A DNA stretch of 64,000 nt from Limnohabitans sp. T6-5 (GTDB taxonomy: Bacteria > Pseudomonadota > Gammaproteobacteria > Burkholderiales > Burkholderiaceae_C), in NCBI RefSeq assembly GCF_003063315.1, contig NZ_NERV01000003.1, positions 620,001 to 684,000 on the forward strand, written 5' to 3'. Of the stretch, positions 57,507 to 64,000 are shown piece after piece. The position numbers and the translations under genes were made by a program. Every line of letters begins with the position of its first letter. Position 1 is the first letter of the stretch. The notes beneath the pieces are model-generated. The model saw only the letters and a list, made by a program, of their open reading frames with translations. It did not search any database and had not been told where the DNA came from.

Positions 57507-58660
57507 GCCAGCTTGATTCCTTGAACCCGTCGGCCATTCCTGCGCAAGACGAAGCCCTGCGCCAAGAAGTGCGGGCCTTTTTGGTCGAGGCCATGCGCGG
57601 CGTACCCGCCCATGTGCGCGCCCGCTCCTGGTCGGGCTACGACCCCGAGTTCAGCCGCGAGCTGGGCCGCCGAGGCTGGTTGGGCATCACCTTTCCGCAG
57701 GCCTATGGCGGCGCAGGGCGCAGCGCGTTTGCGCGCTATGTGCTGGTCGAAGAGTTCCTGAACTTTGGCGCGCCCGTGGGCTCGCACTGGATCGCCGACC
57801 GCCAAAGCGGCCCCTTGCTGCTCAAGTACGGCACCGAAGCGCAAAAGCAGCGCTACCTGCCTGCCATCTGCCGGGGCGAGGCCTTCTTTTGCATCGGCAT
57901 GAGCGAGCCCGGCTCGGGCTCGGACCTGGCCAGTGTGCGCACCCGTGCGGTGCCCCATGAATCTGGCTGGTTGTTGAATGGCCAGAAAATCTGGACCACC
58001 AACGCCCACAACTGCCACCTCATGATCGCGCTGGTGCGCACCAGCGGCGAAGCGCTTGATCGCCACAAAGGGCTGTCGCAGGTGATCGTCGACTTGTCTT
58101 TGCCGGGCGTCACGGTGCGGCCCATCGTCGACCAATCGGGCGACAGCCATTTTTGCGAAGTCTTTTTCGAGAACGTGCAGCTGGGCCCTGATGCCTTGGT
58201 GGGCAACGAGGGCGGTGGCTGGGAGCAGGTCACGGCCGAGCTGGCTTTTGAGCGCAGCGGTCCGGAGCGTTTGTTTTCCAGCATCGCCTTGTTCGACGAG
58301 TGGCTGGCCTATGTGCGCACGCCGCAAGGCCGCACACCGCAGGCCCAGCGCCTGGCGGGCAAGATCCTGAGCCAGCTGGCACCGCTGCGGGCCATGTCGG
58401 TGGCCATCACCGAGAAGCTCACACGGGGCGAAAGCCCGGTGGTCGAGGCGGCGCTGGTCAAAGACCTGGGCACGGGCGTGGAGCAGTTGATCCCGGCGGC
58501 GATTGCCGACGACCTGTTTTCGCGCGATGCAGCCGATGTGCCCGCCGAACTGCTCAACACGCTCAACTACATCACACAGGTCGCGCCCAGTTACTCGCTG
58601 CGTGGCGGCACGCGCGACATCCTGCGCGGCATGATCGCCCGTGGCCTGGGCTTGCGCTGA
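57503..58660 (+). CDS. acyl-CoA dehydrogenase, large-type subunit
   Basis: 385 residues. FAD and substrate contacts are seen in AFFCIGMSEPGSGSDLASVRTRA and GWLLNGQKIWTTNAHNCHLM. The C-terminal ITQVAPSYSLRGGTRDILRGMIARGLGLR follows the FadE pattern, where the residue at the usual catalytic Glu position is not obvious. The smaller partner follows 12 bp downstream, so a heteromeric enzyme is likely. Confidence 0.9.
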   Translation: MSQLDSLNPSAIPAQDEALRQEVRAFLVEAMRGVPAHVRARSWSGYDPEFSRELGRRGWLGITFPQAYGGAGRSAFARYVLVEEFLNFGAPVGSHWIADRQSGPLLLKYGTEAQKQRYLPAICRGEAFFCIGMSEPGSGSDLASVRTRAVPHESGWLLNGQKIWTTNAHNCHLMIALVRTSGEALDRHKGLSQVIVDLSLPGVTVRPIVDQSGDSHFCEVFFENVQLGPDALVGNEGGGWEQVTAELAFERSGPERLFSSIALFDEWLAYVRTPQGRTPQAQRLAGKILSQLAPLRAMSVAITEKLTRGESPVVEAALVKDLGTGVEQLIPAAIADDLFSRDAADVPAELLNTLNYITQVAPSYSLRGGTRDILRGMIARGLGLR

Positions 58661-58672
58661 AAAGGAAACACC

Positions 58673-59674
58673 ATGGACGATCTTTTTTCCGACGCCGTCA
58701 AGGCGCTGCTCACCGACCACTGCACACCCGCTGTGGTGCGCGCCATCGAAGCAGGTCAGCCGCACGCCCCCTTGTGGCAAGCCCTGGAGGCCTCGGGCTT
58801 TGCCGACGCGCTGGTGCCTGAATCTGCGGGTGGAGCAGGGCTGACTTTGGCCGATGTCTACCCGGTGCTGGAGTTGTGCGGCACATTTGCCGTGCCTGTG
58901 CCATTGGGCGAGACCTTGCTGGCGCGTGGCCTGTTGGCCCATGCTGGCGTGTCCGCGCCAAAGGGTTCGGTGGTGTTCGGCACGGGCCAGCTGGCCAGCG
59001 ATGGCCGTTTGTACTGCGCGCAGGTGCGCTGCGCCGCCAAGGCCGACTGGGTGCTGGTCTCGTGTGGCGGTGTGTGCCGCCTGCTGCCTGTGGCGGAGGC
59101 TCAAATGCAGGTGGCTGGGTTTTGCCTGGATGCGCAACTGAGCTGGCCGCAAGCGGCTTGGGAGCAAGCGCAGCCGGTGCCCGGCACGCACGACCTGGTG
59201 ACCTTGCAAGCGGCGCTCTATGCCGCCCAGCTGGCGGGTGCTTTGATGGCCGTCTTCAGCCGCACGCTGCAGTACGCCAACGACCGACAGCAGTTTGGCA
59301 AACCGATTGGCAAGTTCCAGGCGATCCAGCACCAGCTGAGCCTCATGTCCGAGCACGCATTTGCTGCCCGCATGGCCGCCCAGTTGGGGCTGTGCGCCGA
59401 GGGCCCGGTGCCCGACCGTTTGCGCGTGGCCATGGCCAAGGCGCGCACCAGCGAGGCGGCACTCGAAGTCGCGGGGCTGAGCCACTCCATCCACGGGGCG
59501 ATCGGCTTCACACGCGAGTTTGATTTGCAGCTGTACACCCGCAGGTTGCACGCCTGGCGACAAGCCGCTGGGTCAGAGTCCTACTGGCACGACGTGCTGG
59601 GCCAGGCCCTGCTGGACAGCCCCGAGCCGCTGAGTCTGGACCTGATACGCACACTCACCGACGTTGTTGTTTGA
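58673..59674 (+). CDS. acyl-CoA dehydrogenase, small-type partner
   Basis: 333 residues, shorter and more divergent than a normal acyl-CoA dehydrogenase. The C-terminal fold is recognisable from LQYANDRQQFGKPIGKFQAIQHQLSLMSEH and GAIGFTREFDLQLYTRRLHAWRQAAGS. The N-terminal and middle domains are degenerate. Adjacent ACAD pairs of this type often form alpha2-beta2 enzymes with one shared active site, as known for steroid-side-chain dehydrogenases; here that is inference. Confidence 0.85.
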   Translation: MDDLFSDAVKALLTDHCTPAVVRAIEAGQPHAPLWQALEASGFADALVPESAGGAGLTLADVYPVLELCGTFAVPVPLGETLLARGLLAHAGVSAPKGSVVFGTGQLASDGRLYCAQVRCAAKADWVLVSCGGVCRLLPVAEAQMQVAGFCLDAQLSWPQAAWEQAQPVPGTHDLVTLQAALYAAQLAGALMAVFSRTLQYANDRQQFGKPIGKFQAIQHQLSLMSEHAFAARMAAQLGLCAEGPVPDRLRVAMAKARTSEAALEVAGLSHSIHGAIGFTREFDLQLYTRRLHAWRQAAGSESYWHDVLGQALLDSPEPLSLDLIRTLTDVVV

Positions 59675-59695
59675 CCCTTTAATACAGGAATTGCC

Positions 59696-60487
59696 ATGCG
59701 TTCATTTCTCAAAATCACCCGTGAGGGCAGCATCGCCATCCTCACCATGAGCCAGCCCGAGACTCGCAACGCCTTGACCGGCAACACGGCGGTCGAAGAG
59801 TTTGTGCAGGCTTGTGCCGACATCACCAAGGACACCAGCATCCGCGCGGTGATCCTCACCGCCGAAGGCCCGGTTTTCAGTTCGGGCGGCAACGTCAAGG
59901 ACATGCTGCGTTACCAAACCCAGCGGCTCTTGCCCGACGTGATCCGTGAGGAATACCGCAATGGCATCCAGCGCCTGCCCAAGGCGCTCTACAACCTGGA
60001 CGTGCCTGTGATCGCCGCCATCAACGGCCCGGCCATTGGCGCGGGGCTGGACTTGACCTGCATGTGTGACATCCGCATCGCATCCGACAAAGCCACCTTT
60101 GCCGAGAGTTTTGTGAAAGTGGGCATCGTGCCGGGTGACGGTGGCGCTTGGCTGCTGCCGCGCGCGGTGGGCGCATCCAAAGCCGCTGAGATGGCTTTCA
60201 CGGGCGAGGCTTTGTCGGCCGAGCAAGCGCTGGCCTGCGGTTTGGTGTCGCGCGTCGTGGCGGCTGAGCAGCTGCTGCCTGAGGCGCTGGCCTTGGCGCG
60301 CAAAATCGCCGCCAACCCGGGCGCGGTGCTGCGCATGACCAAGCGTTTGCTGCGCGAAGGCGAGCGCAGCTCGCTGGAATCGCTGCTGGAGTTGTCAGCG
60401 GGTTACCAGGCCATTGCCCACATGACCACCGACCACCATGAAGCGGTGAACGCGTTCATTGAAAAGCGTCCGCCGAAGTTTTCTTGA
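59696..60487 (+). CDS. enoyl-CoA hydratase/isomerase family protein
   Basis: 263 residues of crotonase fold. The oxyanion hole is seen in FSSGGNVKDML and the second loop in AAINGPAIGAGLDLTCMCDIRIAS. FVKVGIVPGDGGAWLLPRAVGASKAAEMAFTGEALSAEQAL follows the family. It hydrates the enoyl-CoA made by the dehydrogenases and is the last gene of the operon. Confidence 0.9.
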   Translation: MRSFLKITREGSIAILTMSQPETRNALTGNTAVEEFVQACADITKDTSIRAVILTAEGPVFSSGGNVKDMLRYQTQRLLPDVIREEYRNGIQRLPKALYNLDVPVIAAINGPAIGAGLDLTCMCDIRIASDKATFAESFVKVGIVPGDGGAWLLPRAVGASKAAEMAFTGEALSAEQALACGLVSRVVAAEQLLPEALALARKIAANPGAVLRMTKRLLREGERSSLESLLELSAGYQAIAHMTTDHHEAVNAFIEKRPPKFS

Positions 60488-60599
60488 CCTGAAGGCTGGC
60501 TTTGTCCGAGTTGAACCCTCACCTGTTGGACCCTCTTGAGAAAGTTCGGGTTCAACTTGTGGCTTAATATCGCTTTTGCATTTTTATCTGGAGCCATCG

Positions 60600-60770
60600 A
60601 TGGGCAACAAAATCGTCACCGAAGCAGATCGTAAATTCACCCCTCCATTGCCAGCATTGCCTGGTGTGACCCTGCGCACGCATGGCCGTGGTCAGCGCGT
60701 CAGCCTGGAGCGTGGTGTGGCAACCCGCAGCAAGAAAAACCCCGGCAAGCGCTCCAAAAAGGGCGGTTGA
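60600..60770 (+). CDS. small basic conserved-looking protein
   Basis: 56 residues starting GNKIVTEADRKFTPPLPALPGV and ending in a lysine-rich tail (RSKKNPGKRSKKGG). TGGAG lies 6 bp before ATG 60600. It has no recognised domain, but coding is credible because it is followed by a strong terminator and has normal codon use. The basic tail suggests nucleic-acid or ribosome contact; function unknown. Confidence 0.65.
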   Translation: MGNKIVTEADRKFTPPLPALPGVTLRTHGRGQRVSLERGVATRSKKNPGKRSKKGG

Positions 60771-60808
60771 TCCAGGCTGTTGCAGCTGAGCGCTGCGACA
60801 GATCGTCA

Positions 60809-60839
60809 AGCCACTGATGCGTGTCAGTGGCTTTTTTTT
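60809..60839 (+). terminator. terminator after the small basic protein gene
   Basis: Stem AGCCACTGA/TCAGTGGCT (9 bp) with a 6-base loop, followed by a T-run to 60839. Confidence 0.85.
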
Positions 60840-60901
60840 AGGTTTGGCCACCCAGAGAATGCCTGAATGGGCAGCTGACCGGCCAGATAAAAGGTGATGC
60901 C

Positions 60902-61294
60902 ATGTTGATCTCTTATGCGTCGCTGTTGATTGCGGGTTTGATGCCTGTCATTTGTGCAGGCATTGCCAAGGCTGGTGCCAAAGGCTATGACAACCACGAC
61001 CCCCGAGCCTGGATGGCTCAACAAACCGGCTTTCGTGCCCGCGCCAACGCGGCGCAATCCAACAGCCTGGAAGCCTTCCCATTCTTTGCTGTCGGCCTTG
61101 TTTTGGCCCTGCTCACAGGCGTGGACCCCTTTGTGGTGGATATGCTGGCCGCCGCGTTCATTGCAGCGCGTATCGCCTATGTGGCCTGCTATGTCAGTGA
61201 CAAAGCCCGGTTTCGTTCCATTTTCTGGGCCGTGGGCTATTTCAGCGTCATTGCGTTCTACGTGTTGGCCATGATGAATTTGCAACTGGGCTGA
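60902..61294 (+). CDS. MAPEG-family membrane protein
   Basis: 130 residues with four membrane helices. The motif RARANAAQSNSLEAFPFFAVGLVLA matches the RAxxAHxNxxE signature of MAPEG (membrane-associated eicosanoid and glutathione metabolism) proteins. Its bacterial role is unknown. It ends 40 bp before tRNA-Leu(UAA). Confidence 0.87.
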   Translation: MLISYASLLIAGLMPVICAGIAKAGAKGYDNHDPRAWMAQQTGFRARANAAQSNSLEAFPFFAVGLVLALLTGVDPFVVDMLAAAFIAARIAYVACYVSDKARFRSIFWAVGYFSVIAFYVLAMMNLQLG

Positions 61295-61334
61295 GCCCGG
61301 AAAAACGTCTTTCTCAAGGCACAATAGAGCCTTG

Positions 61335-61426
61335 GCCCCGGTGGTGAAACTGGTAGACACACCGGACTTAAAATCCGTTGCTTCCTGAAAAGGGGCGTGC
61401 CGGTTCGATTCCGGCTCGGGGCACCA
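61335..61426 (+). tRNA. tRNA-Leu(UAA)
   Basis: Acceptor GCCCCGG/TCGGGGC (one G-T pair), discriminator A, encoded CCA. The anticodon loop CTTAAAA gives UAA. A long variable arm is present. Confidence 0.94.
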
Positions 61427-61449
61427 GCAGTCAGTCATAAGGCACCATC

Positions 61450-62085
61450 ATGAACCACGACAACGCACCGTTTGAAATCCACGTGCATGGTGATGTGCCG
61501 ATCAAGCCCGGCACCGACACCAAGGCCATTCAGGAAGCTCTCAAGCCCCTTTGGCACTACGTCGGCGCACGCACCTTGAGTGAAGGTGCCATGAGTCTCT
61601 ACGAGGAAGAGCCGGGCATCCGTTTTGATGCCAACACGCAGCGACTGCACATGTGCTGGACCGTGCGCGGGGACGACGATTTCCGCATGGTGCTGGACGA
61701 CTTGTGCATGAACCTCAACGATTTGTCGGCAGCGGGCACCCAAATCGAAGTGACCTTTTACGACACCGAGTTTGATGACGAAGATGAAGCCCGTGGCGCG
61801 GAGTCTCGTGATGACTTTGTGATGCTGTTTGTCGGCCCCGATCCGGGCGCCATCATGCAGGCCCAGCGCGATTTGCTGGTGCACGACGTGGTCAACATGA
61901 TGGAGCGCCATTTTGATGGCTCGGAGTTGTCCGGCGTCGTGGGCGAAATTGACAAATTGTTCAGCCAGCGCTTCGACAATCTGGTCAGTTCGCTGGAATT
62001 GGGCAAGCCGCCCAAGGGGTCGGGAGGCAACGGCAACAGTGGGCATGGCGGTGGCGGTGGCCGTCGTCCTCGTCACTTGCATTGA
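61450..62085 (+). CDS. conserved hypothetical protein, acidic with Gly/Arg/His tail
   Basis: 211 residues. The N-terminal globular part begins FEIHVHGDVPIKPGTDTKAIQEALKPLWHYVGAR and has a two-fold pattern of beta strands with acidic loops (EFDDEDEARGAES). The C-terminal tail GSGGNGNSGHGGGGGRRPRHLH is low-complexity and could bind metal or nucleic acid. No family function is known to me. It starts 23 bp after tRNA-Leu and is 12 bp before the MFS gene, so the two may be co-transcribed. Confidence 0.72.
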   Translation: MNHDNAPFEIHVHGDVPIKPGTDTKAIQEALKPLWHYVGARTLSEGAMSLYEEEPGIRFDANTQRLHMCWTVRGDDDFRMVLDDLCMNLNDLSAAGTQIEVTFYDTEFDDEDEARGAESRDDFVMLFVGPDPGAIMQAQRDLLVHDVVNMMERHFDGSELSGVVGEIDKLFSQRFDNLVSSLELGKPPKGSGGNGNSGHGGGGGRRPRHLH

Positions 62086-62097
62086 ACGGGGTTTGCC

Positions 62098-63411
62098 ATG
62101 GCAGCCCTGTTTACCCGCGATGTATTGAACCCTGGTGTCCGGTTGCGTGAGGTATTTGGTTGGGCGATGTATGACTTCGCCAATTCTGGTTACACCACCG
62201 TGGTCATCACTGCCGTGTTTGCGGCTTACTTTGTGGGGGGTGTGGCCCAGGGCGCTGCATGGGCCACCTTGGCCTGGACGGTGGGTTTGAGTGTTTCTTA
62301 TGCCATCGTGATGCTCACCATGCCCGGGCTTGGGGCATGGGCGGATCGCACGGCTGGCAAAAAGCGTTTGTTGATGAGCGTCACCGCTGCTTGCGTGATC
62401 AGCACCGCTGCGCTGGCTTGGGTCGGCCCTGGACAGGTGGCCTTGGGTTTGGGCTTGTTGATCATCTCCAACACGTTTTTTTCATACGGCGAGTCCCTGA
62501 CGGCTTCCTTTTTGCCTGAACTGGCCAAACCAGAGGCCATGGGCCGCATCAGCGGTTGGGGTTGGTCCTTGGGCTACATCGGCGGCATGCTGACTTTGGG
62601 CGTGTGCCTGGCCTATGTGCTGGCGGCGCAAGCCCGTGGTGAGACAGGTAGCCAGTTCGTGCCGGTGACGATGCTGATCACCGCCTTGGTCTATGGCGCG
62701 GCGGCATGCGTGACCTTTGCCCTCATGCGAGAGCATTCGCCCCCCCAGCCTGACGCGCCGGTGGTCAGCCTGCTGCAAAGCCTCAAACAACTCCAGCAAA
62801 CTTTTCGGGATGCGCGGCCCTACCAGGACTTTGTCCGCCTGATGGCTTGCGCCGTGGCCTATCAGGGCGGGGTGGCGGTGGCGATTTCACTGGCTGCGAT
62901 TTATGCCGAGCAAGTGATTGGTTTTCAGCCGCAAGAGACCATGGTCCTGATTTTTGTTCTGAACATTGCGGCCTTTGTGGGCGCCTTTGTGTTTGGTTAC
63001 GCGCAAGACCGCATTGGACACAAATTGGCGCTGACCTTGACTTTGCTGGGTTGGATATTGACCTGCGTGATTGCCGCCTTGTCGAGCACCAAAGAAGTGT
63101 TTTGGTGGGCTGCTGCCATCGCAGGGGTGTGCATGGGTTCGAGCCAATCGTCTGGCCGCGCCATGGCCGGGCTGATGGTGCCGCCTGCGCGCCTGGGTGA
63201 ATTCTTTGGCCTGTGGACCTTTGCGATCCGTCTGGCCAGCATCCTGGGGCCTTTGAGCTATGGCCTCATCACCTGGCTGAGCGGCGGCAATCAGCGCCTG
63301 GCCATTGGCTCGACTTCGCTGCTCTTTGTCTTGGGCTTGGTCTTGCTGATGCCGGTGAGCGTCGAGCGCGGACGCCGAATGGCGCTGGGACAGTCTGAGC
63401 CTTCTTCGTGA
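62098..63411 (+). CDS. MFS transporter, UMF1/Atg22-like
   Basis: 437 residues with 12 predicted membrane helices. The N-terminal VFGWAMYDFANSGYTTVVITAVFAAYF is the UMF1 (unknown major facilitator) hallmark; relatives include vacuolar Atg22 amino-acid effluxers. GAWADRTAGKKR is the MFS A-like loop. The substrate is unknown. Confidence 0.88.
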   Translation: MAALFTRDVLNPGVRLREVFGWAMYDFANSGYTTVVITAVFAAYFVGGVAQGAAWATLAWTVGLSVSYAIVMLTMPGLGAWADRTAGKKRLLMSVTAACVISTAALAWVGPGQVALGLGLLIISNTFFSYGESLTASFLPELAKPEAMGRISGWGWSLGYIGGMLTLGVCLAYVLAAQARGETGSQFVPVTMLITALVYGAAACVTFALMREHSPPQPDAPVVSLLQSLKQLQQTFRDARPYQDFVRLMACAVAYQGGVAVAISLAAIYAEQVIGFQPQETMVLIFVLNIAAFVGAFVFGYAQDRIGHKLALTLTLLGWILTCVIAALSSTKEVFWWAAAIAGVCMGSSQSSGRAMAGLMVPPARLGEFFGLWTFAIRLASILGPLSYGLITWLSGGNQRLAIGSTSLLFVLGLVLLMPVSVERGRRMALGQSEPSS

Positions 63412-63451
63412 TCCGGACCGCTGAAGTTTGAATTTTTTGCACCGCTACTCC

Positions 63452-63525
63452 GTAGGTCGGCAGCTTCAGCTCCGACAAGTGTCCACGCCGAAGTCAGTAA
63501 AGTCGGAGCTGAAGCTACCGACCTA
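63452..63525. repeat. REP-like palindrome, family B, between convergent genes
   Basis: Left arm GTAGGTCGG-CAGCTTCAGCTCCGAC (63452-63475) and right arm GTCGGAGCTGAAG-CTACCGACCTAC (63502-63525) pair along about 24 bp with a single mismatch; the loop is 26 bases. Related to the tgtaggtcgg elements at 28480-28636. It could act as a bidirectional terminator for the MFS gene and murI. Confidence 0.8.
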
Positions 63526-63576
63526 CAAAACCATGGCTTTTTGAACACTTTGCGGGGCAGGATCCATAAGCGCTGA

Positions 63577-64000
63577 TCAGACCTGCGGGTCGGCCTTGTG
63601 GCAGGCCGCATGCGGCAAATCCAGCCAACGCTTCGCCGCCGCTTGAAGGCTGCTCAGTTCGCCATTCGTCAATAGCTGCATGCGGGCCGAAGCGGCCAAT
63701 GGCGCAGGGCCTGCGCGCAGCTGGCCAGCCGCATCCAGCAGTCTTCGCGTTTGCCGGGCCACCGGTTCGCCGGTGGACACCAGCTGAATGTCGCTGCCCA
63801 GCAAGCTTTGCAGCGCCTTGTGCGCGAACACGTAGTGGGTGCAGCCCAACACCAGGGTGTCCATTTGACCTGCAGCCTGGCCAAACTCGCCCATCTGCTG
63901 TGTGTAGTCGCGCAGCAGTTGGGTGATTTTTTCAGAGGTCTGAGCACCGCTGGCGGCGTGTGTGCTTTGCTCGATGGCCAGCGCCAAGCCATTGCAAGGC
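63577..64000 (-). CDS. murI: glutamate racemase, 3' part
   Basis: The frame is open to the window edge, so the N-terminus is missing. MurI converts L- to D-glutamate for peptidoglycan. Landmarks are CNGLALAIE, the second catalytic Cys in TLVLGCTHYVFAHKALQSLLG and the closing VARQTRRLLDAAG. It ends in a His/Cys-containing tail (DLPHAACHKADPQV). It is transcribed toward the family-B palindrome. Confidence 0.88.
   Translation of the reverse strand, partial: PCNGLALAIEQSTHAASGAQTSEKITQLLRDYTQQMGEFGQAAGQMDTLVLGCTHYVFAHKALQSLLGSDIQLVSTGEPVARQTRRLLDAAGQLRAGPAPLAASARMQLLTNGELSSLQAAAKRWLDLPHAACHKADPQV

Noticed and set aside
57014..59563. An 849-codon open frame on the minus strand
   Set aside because: Antisense to the CoA transferase and both acyl-CoA dehydrogenases, with no recognisable domain. 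Long shadow frames are common at high GC3.

Overview
The window looks like chromosomal DNA of a betaproteobacterium of the order Burkholderiales, most likely Comamonadaceae. The reasons are the high-GC coding style, two Bug-type (tripartite-tricarboxylate) binding proteins, the order tig-clpP-clpX-lon, and a FecR/LysM + CHASE2-kinase signalling operon. Genus is not resolved from sequence alone.

Layout. 1-5204: housekeeping and small-enzyme genes (partial alpha/beta hydrolase, aroQ, DsbA-like, DODA-type dioxygenase, DCC protein, FGE-like protein, SDR, LysE exporter), then a frameshifted remnant of a second SDR copy (5341-5697). 5857-18000: signalling block with a hybrid histidine kinase, a B12/radical-SAM protein, a response regulator/FecR-LysM/CHASE2-kinase operon, three related small secreted Cys proteins, a family-3 binding protein and a sigma-54 activator. 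18100-23183: sigma-54-type promoter and a complete branched-chain amino-acid-type ABC transporter (SBP-LivG-LivF-LivH-LivM), followed by a hydrolase. 24141-28460: ferric-iron-type ABC transporter. 28480-32762: HAD enzymes, hemH, GST and nitroreductase, with REP-like palindromes between genes.

33170-37850: an AT-rich island unlike its surroundings. It carries a small Gly-rich peptide gene, an IS4-like and an IS5-like element, a GNAT acetyltransferase, and a short protein with the complete kinase-site motif set of LanM lanthipeptide dehydratases (DUF4135). Both insertion sequences have clean target duplications. Removing them in silico restores a 69-residue peptide ending in a Ser/Thr/Cys-rich tail, so I read the island as a disrupted RiPP (lanthipeptide-like) locus. 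Its right edge runs into the operator/promoter of an orphan hipB-like gene.

38129-44454: two squalene/phytoene-synthase family genes and a divergent RND efflux pair. 44606-50695: tRNA-Leu(UAG), then tig, clpP (heat-shock-type promoter), clpX and lon. 50793-51348: duplicated tRNA-Gly/tRNA-Cys pairs. 51513-60487: a LysR regulator divergent from an eight-gene catabolic operon (two class III CoA transferases, MaoC, two Bug binding proteins, two acyl-CoA dehydrogenases, enoyl-CoA hydratase), which likely imports and beta-oxidises an unidentified organic acid. 60600-64000: a small basic protein, MAPEG protein, tRNA-Leu(UAA), a conserved hypothetical, an MFS transporter and the 3' part of murI.
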